A DNA stretch of 64,000 nucleotides, taken from positions 1,425,550 to 1,489,549 of the forward strand of contig OY725493.1 of NCBI GenBank assembly GCA_963281255.1, read 5' to 3'. The notes under the pieces are model-generated. The model was given only the letters and a program-made list of their open reading frames with translations, was not told where the DNA came from and made no database searches. Shown one piece after another: positions 1-12,100 of the stretch. This DNA comes from Aphrocallistes beatrix (Eukaryota; Porifera; Hexactinellida; Sceptrulophora; Aphrocallistidae). Every line of letters starts with the position of its first letter. Positions within the stretch are counted from its first letter, which is position 1. The translations under genes and the position numbers were made by a program.

Positions 1-422
1 AACTTAATCCTCGTGGTTACAAGCCACAGGGGAGTGGTCGTGACCACATTGACAATCCCAGCTAAGCTCGCGAGCAGGAGGTCCAGTGGCGCCGAGTGAG
101 CTAGGCCTCTCTTCCTAACCAGCAGCTTGAGTCCGTGGAAAGTGTAGAAGTAGATGAAGTTAGAGCAGTATAAGCTGACTAGCATCGGGCGGATCCCCTT
201 GTAGAAACAACTCCATCCTTCCTCACTTAAAACCTCAGCAGCCAAGGAGAGAACATGGACAAAATCCCGCCTGTCGTCCACCTGTAGCCTGATACGCAGT
301 ACTTCGAGAGGGTAGAACAGAGTCATGGCCACCACACTCCCGGTAGCACCGGAGAACGCATGCACGAGATTATCTCGCGAGAAAAGGATTGGCTTGTGAG
401 AGAGCAGCTTTACCTCGGACAT
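1..422 (-). CDS. SLC25A17: Peroxisomal membrane carrier PMP34-like (SLC25A17), 5' part
   Basis: This is a mitochondrial-carrier-family protein, most like the peroxisomal carrier PMP34, which moves CoA, FAD, NAD and related cofactors across the peroxisomal membrane. Read on the minus strand from the ATG at 420-422, about 140 codons are open to the window edge. They begin MSEVKLLSHKPILFSRDNLV and contain the first carrier repeat with its signature segment (FYPLEVLRIRLQ, the Px[DE]xx[RK]xR type), then EEGWSCFYKGIRPM, then SNFIYFYTFHGLK and the start of repeat two (TTPLWLVTTRIK). The SNFxYFYTF and VNVxxTTPLWxVxTRxK blocks are what I recall as typical of SLC25A17 rather than other carriers. No intron is visible in the part present. 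The 3' two thirds lies outside the window. Confidence 0.88.
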   Translation of the reverse strand, partial: MSEVKLLSHKPILFSRDNLVHAFSGATGSVVAMTLFYPLEVLRIRLQVDDRRDFVHVLSLAAEVLSEEGWSCFYKGIRPMLVSLYCSNFIYFYTFHGLKLLVRKRGLAHSAPLDLLLASLAGIVNVVTTTPLWLVTTRIK

Positions 423-1252
423 TTCTACACTTTTGATGGTGAAAGAAGGGATTATGGATGGGACTACTAACTACTGTATTTTAAATAAACCAAATGCTAA
501 ATAAAACTAGGGAAAATCTTCAATGCATACATAGTTGTGCCATTACACAATAGACTCAGCAGCAGCAATACCAGCATCAGTAATGCGCTGAGTTTACAGA
601 ACGCCAGCAGCTTGTCATCTCAGGAATTTCCCGACGCAGGGGCTGAGGTCCCCAACAGGGGGCCAAACCAGTCCAGTCCTTCCACAAGTGCAATCTTTTG
701 AGCGCCAGATTAGAAGTTAGGGGAGGGGGGCAAAGTTAAATGAGGGTAGAGGCGAGCGTATCGAGGGACCAATGGGAGGATCTGGGAAGCTTGCCCCTGT
801 GATGAAGTACACTCGGTGCGGCGCGTGGCATACACTAGACACAACTAAAGCGAGACAATGTTTTCTTTCCAGCTCTTCCAATTTGGTATTCGATATATTA
901 ATTTTTAAAGTGTATATGTTTATGATACGCATCGTCCGTTATATATGTTTTCTGTTCATCTTATTTGAAAGCCTAAGCAACAGAAAGTATGGCTAAAAAC
1001 AGTGTCGAAAAGAACAATTTCGGATGTAGCCAGAAATGTCAACTCTCACGGAGAAGCTATCCAATCTAACCGAAAAAGAGGCTTTTAAGTCCGACTTGGA
1101 CTTTTCCTTTTTTGGAAGGGCTTGGACTTGAATTTACTCCTAAAGATTACAACCATTAATTTTTGTATAATAATATGATATCCCTGCAGTGCCTGCACAC
1201 TGCAGACTAATAATTCAGAGACAAAATACAACGAAATCCTGTGAATTTTGAA
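423..1252. other. Non-coding stretch upstream of SLC25A17
   Basis: About 830 bases with the SLC25A17 promoter side on the left. Short open frames here lack Met-initiated conserved segments or splice context, and I see no recognisable gene. Confidence 0.5.
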
Positions 1253-1260
1253 ACATTTTG

Positions 1261-1573
1261 GGGTATGCCTAATTTCCGGGACGGGACAGGACCATGGTTG
1301 CATCTGGCCACCCCAGGTTAGCCCTCCCTGAAAAATGTTGACCTCTTTAACCCCTCCCCTGAGACCTGGGGCTGTATCCAACCCTGCAGTAGCCCCCCCT
1401 CCTCTTAAGTAACTCTTAAGTAACTGCTACTGCAGGGTTGGATAAAGCCCTAGACTCAGGGGGAGAGGTTAAAAGAGGTCTCAAGTATTTTCAGGGGGAG
1501 GTGCTAATCCCCCCTGAGGGGTAGCTAGATGCAACCCTGAGCCCTGCCCCCATCCCGGAAATTAGGCATGCCC
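1261..1573. mobile_element. Foldback/MITE element with about 140-bp inverted arms
   Basis: The left arm (about 1261-1392) and right arm (about 1427-1573) are imperfect inverted copies around a roughly 34-base centre. The ends read GGGTATGCCTAATTTCCGGG and, on the other strand, GGGCATGCCTAATTTCCGGG. The flanks ACATTTTG (1253-1260) and ATATTTTG (1574-1581) look like an 8-bp target duplication with one change. No coding capacity. The arms end in a sequence related to the neighbouring element at 1609-1779. Confidence 0.75.
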
Positions 1574-1608
1574 ATATTTTGTTTGTTTTTGTTCACAATA
1601 GGCTTAGC

Positions 1609-1779
1609 GGACATACCTAATTTACGGAATGGAACGGAACCATTCCGGGAAATCTGAGCGCCTAATTTACGGAATTTGACGGAACGGTTCCGGAATTTAA
1701 AATGCCTATTTTACGGAATATTCCATTTCGGATATTATAAATGCCTAATTTACGGATGTTCCGTAAATTGGGTATGTCC
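1609..1779. mobile_element. 171-bp MITE, 9-bp target duplication (Mutator-like type)
   Basis: The termini GGACATACC(T/C)AATTTACGGA are inverted repeats of 21 bp with one mismatch (1609-1629 and 1759-1779). The 9-bp direct repeat AGGCTTAGC flanks the element on both sides (1600-1608 and 1780-1788). A 9-bp duplication is the usual size for Mutator-like transposases, so the family is inferred from that. Inside, the motif CCTAATTTACGGAAT recurs several times in degenerate form. Non-autonomous; no ORF. Confidence 0.85.
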
Positions 1780-1788
1780 AGGCTTAGC

Positions 1789-3101
1789 TATGTAGAGTCA
1801 ACACATTTTGGAAGTATGAAAGAGGCTAGGTTTTAACGGTGTTTATCATGTGCAATCAGAGGCATAGCCTATTGAATTTTGGAGTGCGGCAAAGTTCCAG
1901 CAGAAAATTATTGGTTTGAGGCCTTGACACACAGAGGCGTAGCAACGGTGTCGCACCCTTGCTACGCCTCTGTGTGTCAGTGCTTGATCTGTGTAGTGTC
2001 ACCCAGGATTTGTATATAATGAGTGTTTTGACTTCGATCGGAACCACCGGGGGTACCCGGGTACCCCCATGACACACTGCCCTATAAACTTATGTTATAC
2101 TATATTATTATTATTAAGGCTAACTATTTTTGTCATTTTCAGAAATCACTAGGATATAATCCAATTCCAATTTTTTAGATACGGACGAGAGCAATTGTGT
2201 TTAACAGACAGACGTACGTATCAAATACTGATTGCCTTTTCATCATATGATGTTATCATTACTCGGCATGTAGTACCAGTGAGGTAGAGAGACATCGTAT
2301 TGTGCACAGTCCATTCAACCTGTCCACTTGCATAATCCTTAGTGAATGAGACTAAATTTTGCTTCTACTATATCGATTTCTCATAATGTTGAAGGAGAAG
2401 TATGTTATAAAAGCATTACAACATGCTAAAGAGTAAAGACAAACGAACAGTAGATCTATATCTTTTAGTCAAGAATATTCTATTTTGATTACCTTTGATA
2501 TTACCGCTAACATAACGTTACATAATTACAGGTTTGTTTTATCCTTCGGTATTTTTCATTGATTATTAATTTATAAATATTTTAGGCCACTGTTTGAACT
2601 TGTAAACTTGTTTCAGTTCCCACTCCCGTTCTATTTCCTGGACCACAACATAATGTCATGTTTGAATTATTCCTTCACATTTGCATGGTATTTTAACTTT
2701 TGGCAATTTATAGCTAGTGACACTCGAAACAAAATTTACGTTGCTTGAGTCTACCCATCTCGTGGCCTTGAATTCAAACATATTTCGGAGCTGGAACGAG
2801 TTTTTTATCAATTAATAATGACCTGACAAGAATGAATTGATGGGTATATGATTATCCTGCACGTCTTCAGTAAAATAACATTAATGAATAGGATGAATAC
2901 CTAACTTTCTCGTGCGTTTGCTGAGTACAATTACAAGTAGATTTTTGTGGTAGTCTTTTGGCATAATTCAATGCAGTCATACCAGAATGCTACGAACTGT
3001 GCAATTGATTCATGCATGAGTGCTTGTATTCTTCATCGATGATTTAGACTTGATTATTTATATAAAGATTTTATATTTATCAGAACATTATTCTTTAAAG
3101 A
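1789..3101. other. Intergenic region upstream of the RasGEF gene
   Basis: 1.3 kb without a supportable gene. It contains the hairpin at 1926-1978 and a GC-rich palindromic spot near 2049-2066 (GGGGGTACCCGGGTACCCCC). The rest is AT-rich and should contain the RasGEF promoter and 5' UTR. Confidence 0.5.
1926..1978. repeat. Perfect 20-bp inverted repeat, hAT-like ends
   Basis: Arms 1926-1945 and 1959-1978 (GACACACAGAGGCGTAGCAA and its exact complement) enclose a 13-base loop. A diverged relative of the arm, CAGAGGCATAGCC, lies near 1857. The CAGAGGCGTAGC core resembles termini of hAT-type elements. No clean target duplication was found, so the family call is weak. Confidence 0.6.
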
Positions 3102-6100
3102 ATGTCTGATTTGGAGATTAATATCGTTGAAGATGCTCTCTCTCCCCTTCCAAGCCCCACTAACCTCCAAAGTCCTTTTCACCTCAGTCCTGAGCACGGA
3201 AGATGTCTGAAGCAAACGAGGAGCTTCACTTTGTGTAGTGATCTCATCGACTATTTTGATAATAAGTTCGTACATCGAGCACATGACATATTAGAGGAAT
3301 TACGAGCGGAGCGATCCAAAGCCAGCGTTGCCTCTCGAGTCAACTCTCTTTGCGTACAAATGAATTCCCTCAATGAAATCCTCACGAGTTTGCAGCAAGA
3401 TCTGATTAAGCAGCTGCTGAAGAATGTGGACTTCGAACTCAGGGTCAGTATGATGAACATTCTAAAAAAATAATTTAGTAACCTCTGTAATCGAATATAC
3501 ATATGAAGTACAAATTTCTGAAGAATGAACTAGACCACTATCGACTAAATTATCCTATTCCTAAAATCTAAGATAAGCTACGTAGCTGCTTTGCCATCAT
3601 GTTTTTAGAATACAACTTGAGGATTTCTTTGAATTCTCTAACCAGCTTTCCATCCAGAACTTTAATTAAGCTCGAACTTGTCCAGCTTCACTTAGCTCTA
3701 GTCTGTTTTTACTGGGTTTAGATATCGTAACCAATACTATGTAAAATATGGTAGTGACCATTTTATTGTATTTCAGATATTTTAATAATATTTAATCTAT
3801 CTTAATGGAACCACTCGATAAATATTCCAAAAATATTTATCAATTTTTTAGCCATTAATTGAATATTTTTATCACACGTAATTCCAGCTGTTTAACTCCT
3901 CATTCGATTTGTACGAAGTTGTATGAAAGTGTGAAAGTGTGGTGAATTTATTACTCCACTAATGCATCTGTGGAGAACTATTTCATGGTTAGATGACAAT
4001 GATGACTTGAGCTGCTTCATTTAATGCCTTACAAGACACTTTGTTCATTCATCTCAGATTTATTAATTTAATTTATAACCAAATTATTGATACATTCATT
4101 CATTCGATTTATTTTCGCATAGATTTTTAACGACAGAATTCATAAGGCCAATACACAGGATGAAGTGAATAGGTACTGCATCGACATTATCCAGCAGTTA
4201 GTATTCCTTCTGGAGAGCATAATGCAGGCTGAGCAGAAGGACTTCTTAGAATCCAACGACCTCATCGATATTCCGGCCATTGCCAACCTAGAGTCTCACG
4301 TGTTCGATGAAGAATGGCGCAAGTACCTCAAACCGCGGAGCTTCTCCGCATTCCATCTATCCCCGCAGAGATCTTGCTCCCTGAGCATGGCGCGGTAAGT
4401 GCTGCATTGTATGTGAGCTACTTAGGACAATAGATTATTGTTCGATGGATAACATCGATCATGTGTCATAATCCCATTTGTAAGACTTTAATGCGAATCT
4501 AATATTCGGCCTTCTGAGCTCATAATAGAAGTATAGAGTTCAACTTCCAATATATAAATGCATTAATGAGGCTACGTAGCTATATTTCCATGATTTATCC
4601 TCAGGATTTCCCTCCAATATTTCCTTATACTATACTTAATCTAAATAAACAGAATTAGTATTGCATTTTTCTCTGTGATTTCAGGTTGAATCCGGAACAA
4701 TACTGTTCTAAACTGCTAAAATGACCTAAGCATAGAGTAATTATTTGATTGAATTTATTTCATTAAAATTCATTATCAGCTCGACTTATATTGTTCTTAC
4801 TATATGTGATTTACATCGAGCTAACTCGTGGTAAGTCAATATCATCCTGAACAGCATCATTACCTACCTCATTTCTTTTGAACTTTTTGTGAATTGAACA
4901 CTTTTTTCTATCATATACGTATGTAGAATTTCATTCCAATGAAATCACTAACCATACTATTTTTCAGAGAACTTATGACTCTATCAGTCAATACGTATCC
5001 ATAAAAAATCATTATTTTATTGTCCGTTCTTCTCATTACACCCAGTGATATGCATATAATGTTATTTTGGCTCCAAATAAGTTTATTTTATTACTCAAGT
5101 GCTAACATCTACTACTTCATCTAAATTAGCTAAAATGGCAAGATATATCATGTGAGTATCAGTCAATTTAACCTATCTATGAATATTAAACTTTCCCTAT
5201 GTATTAATTTCAAACAGATAATATTGTTGTGTATCATGATTATTTCTAAAAATATCCTATTCAAATATCGCAATTTACATGAATTACATGATCATACACA
5301 TCATTGTCATACTAGGGATAGACATCTTAGCATCTATCTTGTCCTTTATACACAAATATACATAGTATATATACACTATAGATATATAGTTGTATTATAA
5401 ATGCAGCTAGAACCTTCCATCTCCTTCATTCCATGCTTAAATTAGATTATTCTAATTATATAGTGCCAATTAATCACCTTTTATGAGCTATGAAATGAAT
5501 AAATGCTGAATTTGTGCAGTTTGATTCAGATTTATTGCATTTGTCCTTTACTTTGAATTGCAATATTTTCCTTAGAAAGAGCATCGATTTAAGAAGGTCA
5601 ATGCTAGCAGAGAACTTTACGATTAATGGCGCAGAGCTGCGCGCACCTGGGAAACCCAACAAAAGCATCCACGCGTCAGCACACAGGGACAGCGATGGGT
5701 ACGGATCGTCCACTTCCTCCTCCTCCCGTCCCGCTAGCCAGGACATAGAGGAGTACATCTCAGTGGAGGAGCTGAACAACGCCGACCACATGAGGATATT
5801 CAGCACTTCTACCGCCTCGCTTGACTCCGGTTTTCAGAATGACCAGCAGTTCCCTTTCCTTCCGCAGCTTGAGCTGCAGGAGTGGAGAAGTACTCCTTAT
5901 GCCAGAAGCACGTTCTCCCTCAACTCAGCGAGCACGGAGAGTGACGAAGACGGAAGCAATGAGTTGAATAGTTTGCCTCCTGCAATTAATCCAACTGAAT
6001 CAGTTACTCTGGGGAAAATGAACGCTTTTAAGAGGGGGACACTTAAAAGGGACCGCAGAGGATCCAGTATGGAAATGGGGATCGGTAAGTGTATTGATTA

Positions 6101-9100
6101 GTATGTCATTATGCAATATTACTGTATGATATGATAATTTTCCATTTTTAGCTCTCGAGTACATAAAGTTCCGAGTAAGCACAGCTAAGAAGCACCAAGT
6201 CGTCAGTAGACAAACAGGTAATTTTTATTATTATAATTTTGTCATATATTTACTACGATTCTGTTAGGCGAATGTTTGTGGTGAATTTATCTTACATAAT
6301 ACGGATTACCAATTTAGCTATGGAGAAATTATTTTCACTTTGTTGATTCTAAAGTTAGCAATGGGTGCTGATTCCTAGAATCATGAGCGCGCAATCATTA
6401 CTTGATTACAGACATAATTAGCAACTAGAGGTGTTTCTAGAATGTAGTTAGTATCATTTACGTGTGCTACTATCACCCAATACAATTGATATGATATATG
6501 AAAGGAAGTACATTCCTAACATTTCTTTCTGTTTCTGGGTATCGTTTTAAGAAAGTAATATCTCAGATTTCACATCTCCTCCCCCATTTTACTAATATCA
6601 GAAGCATTTTGTAGTAGAAACTCATTAAAACGAACACCAAGGGGCTGTCGAAATTTGTTCGTATTATCCGGTGTGATTACTTGCATTTCCCTCCGTAGGG
6701 GATAACCGTTCTTATTAACGAGGTTCCACTGTATCTGTATTTTTTTATTAACTGTACGTTTCCTTTTTAGATATTGACGTTAACAAATGCGTGACGTTCG
6801 TAATCCAAGTAGAATCTAATATGGAGGTTAGCTATTGTTTGTTTTATCGTTTGCATTGACCTTTGATGGACGCGAATTATTGTATTCTATGATAAGTGTT
6901 CATGTTCACGATTCTTTTTAGGATATTGTGCCTCATAACTTCGCTATTATTCGAACATTCGAAGAGTTTCAGTCCTTTTACTTGGATGTGCTGAATAAAC
7001 ATGGAAAAATTGGTACGAAAAGAATCCTTACTTATATATTAGCAATTTGATAATTTCTCGATTTGATGAAGAAATAACCTTTTGTTTCTGTAGATAATTA
7101 TCCGAAGCAGCTTAAAAGTTCGATTAAAACAAAAAACTTTGAAAGAAAGGTATGGTTTATATCAGTAACTTCCTTGCTTCTTTATTGAAACTCGTAGAGT
7201 TTCTCAAAGATGCGTCAGATATATTCCCTCTATACCTAGATTCTAGTCTCTGCTTTATCTCAATACTATCTCATAGTGACAACCAATCAAAATTAATTCA
7301 AATTCGCGCAATATTATGCTCTTTATTGAACTTGCCACCTAATTATTATCTATTAAACGAACAAAACAGCTGACAGCAACCTATTGCGACTTTTTCTTGT
7401 ACTAATTTTCTTTTATTTCGATCCATTTGTTTGGATTCGGCTAGACTGGCTTTGTAAAACAGAGGTATTGAATTTAGCACAATTTATCTTACATTTTCAC
7501 AACAGATCGACGATATTCTCAATGCATTAGGGAGGAATTCTCAGACACGAAATGCCGATTACCTTATTAAATTCATCAAGATGGACAACGGGCTAGGTTT
7601 GTTCATGTGACTTTTCAATTTTACTTAACTCGTCTTGGCATTTTACAGTCATCTCTCTCGATCACAAATTTGATATAGTAATTCAGGCCGTAGCGACCAG
7701 CAGGTTTGTGGTCCTAACCATACCGGTGCCACGAAAATCAACATCCCAAATCCTTTGTTTTGTCGGGAATGGCATTAATTATATTTCCTTTGATTTCAAA
7801 TTCCTATCTAAATTATTCTCATATCTAACCAGAAAGTAGTTAATTTTCTGCAAAAACGTTATCATTTTGCTGGGAGAAATACCAAGGTATAGACTAGCAC
7901 ATTCTATTCAGTATATCGTGGTGGATGCTATTTGAATTTATTAATTCAACATTATATTGCAAATATTTCTTCTCTCTAGTTCTCGCTACTGATGGAATTG
8001 ATAAAGTGAGTTTACACTAGAAGTCGATGATATTGTTATGAATTTAAAACGAATCTTTTTACCACTCGACAGTGAAAGCATTCCTAAGTTCACCCCAAAA
8101 TTATGCTTCAGATATTCCTTTATTAATTACATTGCGCAAGAATGTTCTCATAATGCGATCCACTCATTGATAATTTTAATTTTTTGATTGATTAAGTGCT
8201 CTGTGTTGTGTAATTGCTCTGTTATGATCCTTTAATTTATTTATGTATCATAATGAATAATACAGAGTATTACTCTTACTTCTCAGGAGCTTCAAGTTGA
8301 GAAGACCTTCTTTACACCTTCTAAAAACGATACTCCCGGGACTACTCCGCTGAGAGAAGTTTCTTGCAGACCTACCAGTAAGTTCAGGGCCGTGCGAGGC
8401 TATTTGTATCTGCCCAGGTCAAACCTAATTAGAGAGCATCAGTGCTCCCCATGAGTCAGAGTTAAATTCTTCTCAGGTTTGACCTGGTCAGTTTGCATTG
8501 CTGGCAAAGCCCTGAAGTTAAATAATGGGTTAAGATAATAAAAACCTTTAGTTGATAGTTAATATTGTACGTCATTTTAAAGTTTTATAAATTAAAATTA
8601 GTTGACTCTTTTGCTGTTAGAATTTTTTACTTTTTCATACTTAATCATTAATTGGTCTAGTCTAAATTTAGATGCGTAAATTATATTACTAATGAATATT
8701 TCGAATAGCTTGTAGACAGGCTTCCTACGCAGTTCGCATTGTTGTAGTCAGCGTTCCTTGTGCAACTGATCGGATCAGTTCCAATCTGTATGTTCATATC
8801 CTACCCCATTCATTTCTGATATTGATAAATCTGCCATTCGCTGTTTCAGTAAATGATTCAACTAATTTCAGTCAAATATTATCTCTCCAAGGAAAATACT
8901 ATTGAATGATTATCAGTTTTATCCAGCTTAGTATGTCACTTGTTGATCTTGACTCTAATTCTCGGTTTTCGGAATGAGAAATCTAGCTTTAATCACAGTC
9001 GCAAGTCTTCAAGTGGCATTGCATTTCTTGTCTTCGATATTTGATTTACTTCCAAGGACATTCCGTTGTCTCGAATAGCAGTGTCGAGCACCTCGTATTT

Positions 9101-12100
9101 TCAAAGTCTTATTATCCATGATGAATTATCTCAGAATGTCCTTTTACAAAGCAATTTTCTTCTGGCTCTGATTTCTTATTGTGTATCAAGTAAGGTGCAA
9201 AGTTCTCCCCAATTGGTTCATATGAACTAGTAATTGTCAGTTTGGTCTCCATTTAGGGTCAGGTAGAATATATTATTATGGTTCTCTCTTTATATTTTTT
9301 GTTGTTTGTCACTTCCTTTAAATTTTTGCATCGACATTGCAATTTACTATTGAATCAAGTTCATTTCGGTTTCTTGACAGCAACTTCAATACACATTTGC
9401 TAAAGCTGCTATGCCAGTCTACATGTGAGGACTGGTACCAAGTCTCCTCTGACATCATGGTTAATCTTCCCATATTCCTGTGATCATCTCTGCTACGCAT
9501 AGGCCATAGGCCTTGCCTCGATCAATTGTCAAACTATTAACTATGATACCAATATAGCCATTATGCAAACATTTCTCTTGAGAGAATAGCTAACTAATAA
9601 GTTTAGCTTGTGACATTTGGCGTAGATTAATAAATCACGCTTCATGCTTCATGCATCCAATGATACTTCAGTTTGATTGTACAGTTTCTTTACTCACTTT
9701 CTCATGTTAGATTCCCATCAACCATCTGTTAGAAAGGAATTGGATAAGAATGGTACACTGAAGAGAGAACCTCCAGCTCCAACCTCCCCCCCTCCTGCTG
9801 ATACTAAAACAATTAATCGAGTCAAACAGGGTACGTTTATGAATGCATTCAGAATGTTAAAAGGAAACATTGATCTCAAATGAATCGATTAGTGCGGAGA
9901 GCCTGTTTTTACATTCCCAATTTCTATTTACGGCGAATTATAGTTTTGCTCTATTAGGTGGACGTGAAGTGTTGATAACTACGACAGAGAGGAACCATGA
10001 ATTCATAGATGCAGCCACATTGGAAATCCTCGTTGAAAACCTCACGACATTGGACCAGTCTAGGGACAACTCAAGAGTACCAGGTAATCTATATGAGCCA
10101 ATTGGTGGATGTTTTGCATTCTGATGCAATGAATGAACGACCAAAGTTGTTTACTCTATCCTGTCCTTAGATCCTAACTTCATACAGCAGTTCATTCTTG
10201 GACATAGACATTTCTTGAAGAATGAAGAGTTTTTATCTATTCTGCTTAAAAAGTAAGTTACATTGAAGCTGCAGACCCAGCAAGTTTAGATAATGAAATC
10301 AGTGCGAGATGAATGTCGTTATCCTATCCTGAATCTAGATAGTCTGCTATCAGCTTATTTCCTCTCCAATAGATTCAAAGATATAAACGAAAATAATAGC
10401 ATGAAAGATCAACCCAAAACTTGGCAGATGTTAGCCAAGATTAGAATTCTTAATGTGATTATTCAATGGATAGAAACATTCTTCCCGGATTTTTATACCT
10501 CTCCTGAGATGGTGAGTTGAAGCAAAAGATCAATGCGTACATACCCTCACATGTTATTATGATTAACTCTGATGTTTAAATGTAGATGGTAGAGCTGGAA
10601 AAATTTATTGAAAATTTGAAAGAAATGAATGAGGCTAAGAGTTCGATCCAGAGGATGCAGAAAATAATACATGAACAAGTAAGCAATAAATTCTGAATTG
10701 AGCTATTCCTGTCAGCATTATAATGATATTTATATGTTCCTTTCTTTCTTAGCATAGCTACTTTGATTCAAAGATAGGAAGCAACGATAGGCGACTATCT
10801 AAGAATCCCTCCGTATTACTTGGCACTACTCTACTCAGCAATCACAAGTTCAAAGCTGAGTTTATTGCACAACAGGTAACTTCCTTATTTCTTTTTCATT
10901 TGTACTATTTAATGACATTTAATTTGTACTATTTAATGACATTTAATTTGTAATACAGTCGAAACCGTTTTTTTCTTACTATTTCTTTACAAGTTCAAAC
11001 AGTAAGAAAAAAACGATGGAAATTAATATAGATTTGGAATTTTTTACATAATTAAGATTCTGAAATAGTAAGAAAAAACCGATAAGTAAGGATAAACCGG
11101 AGTGAGAAAAAAATGGTTTCGACTGTCTCGTAATCTTCAATAATTTCTATTATTCTTGGCCTTTTGTTAAGATTGAGGGTTAATACATACGTAGCTTCCA
11201 TGAAAAATTCCATTGTGAATGAGCAAGACCTGAATTATTTCCTTTATGACTTGTATGTATGTGAACGCATGAATACGAAGTAGTACATGCAACTTTCTTT
11301 TATCTTTTATGTAGCTATCACTGATTCAAATGGATTTATTCAAGAAAGTAGGATTCTACGAAATCTGCATTAAAATATTGGAGGGCAACAATTCTAAGAA
11401 GAGTGAGTTTAATTCCCTATGCTTAGAATGGCTATTATCATAGGATGAAGTGATTCAATGTACATGTATCTGTTTAGATGGAATTTGCACACCCAATTTG
11501 GATGCATTCATCACCAGATCCAATCAGGTAGTCAAAAGTTTTACTTGGAGATCTTTTCAAATAGTCAAAACATTATTTTATTTTTTATGATTATTCGATA
11601 TATTTCAGGAGTCAACTTGGGTTATGAGTGAGATTCTTTTCGCTGAAACAACGAAAGTTCGGATAGAAGTTACAGAAATGGCGATTTCTGTCGCCAAGGT
11701 AATTTTAAAATGTTCTCCTTTAACATTTATCTCGCAGATAGAATAATTTATTAGCTAATGGTTCCCTAGCACTGCTATCGCCTGAAGAACTACAACACTC
11801 TGATGGCCATTCTTGCGAGTTTGCAAAACAGACTGGTGAATAGAACGAAAGTTATCAATGTATGTTCCATCTTCTGCTGTTTGATTTAATCTCTCGGATT
11901 GTTATACCGCTCCTTTGGTTGTAGGACATAAATGAAAAGTCTAAAACTACTTTCGAAAAATTGAAGCGTGTCATGGATTTTAGCGGAAATTTCAAAAATT
12001 ATCGACAAGAAACGAGAAAATTACTTTCAGAAGATAACAAGCCTTGTGTCCCATTCTTTGGTGAGTTTGAATCAACCCTAAATACGTATATACTTGTAGA

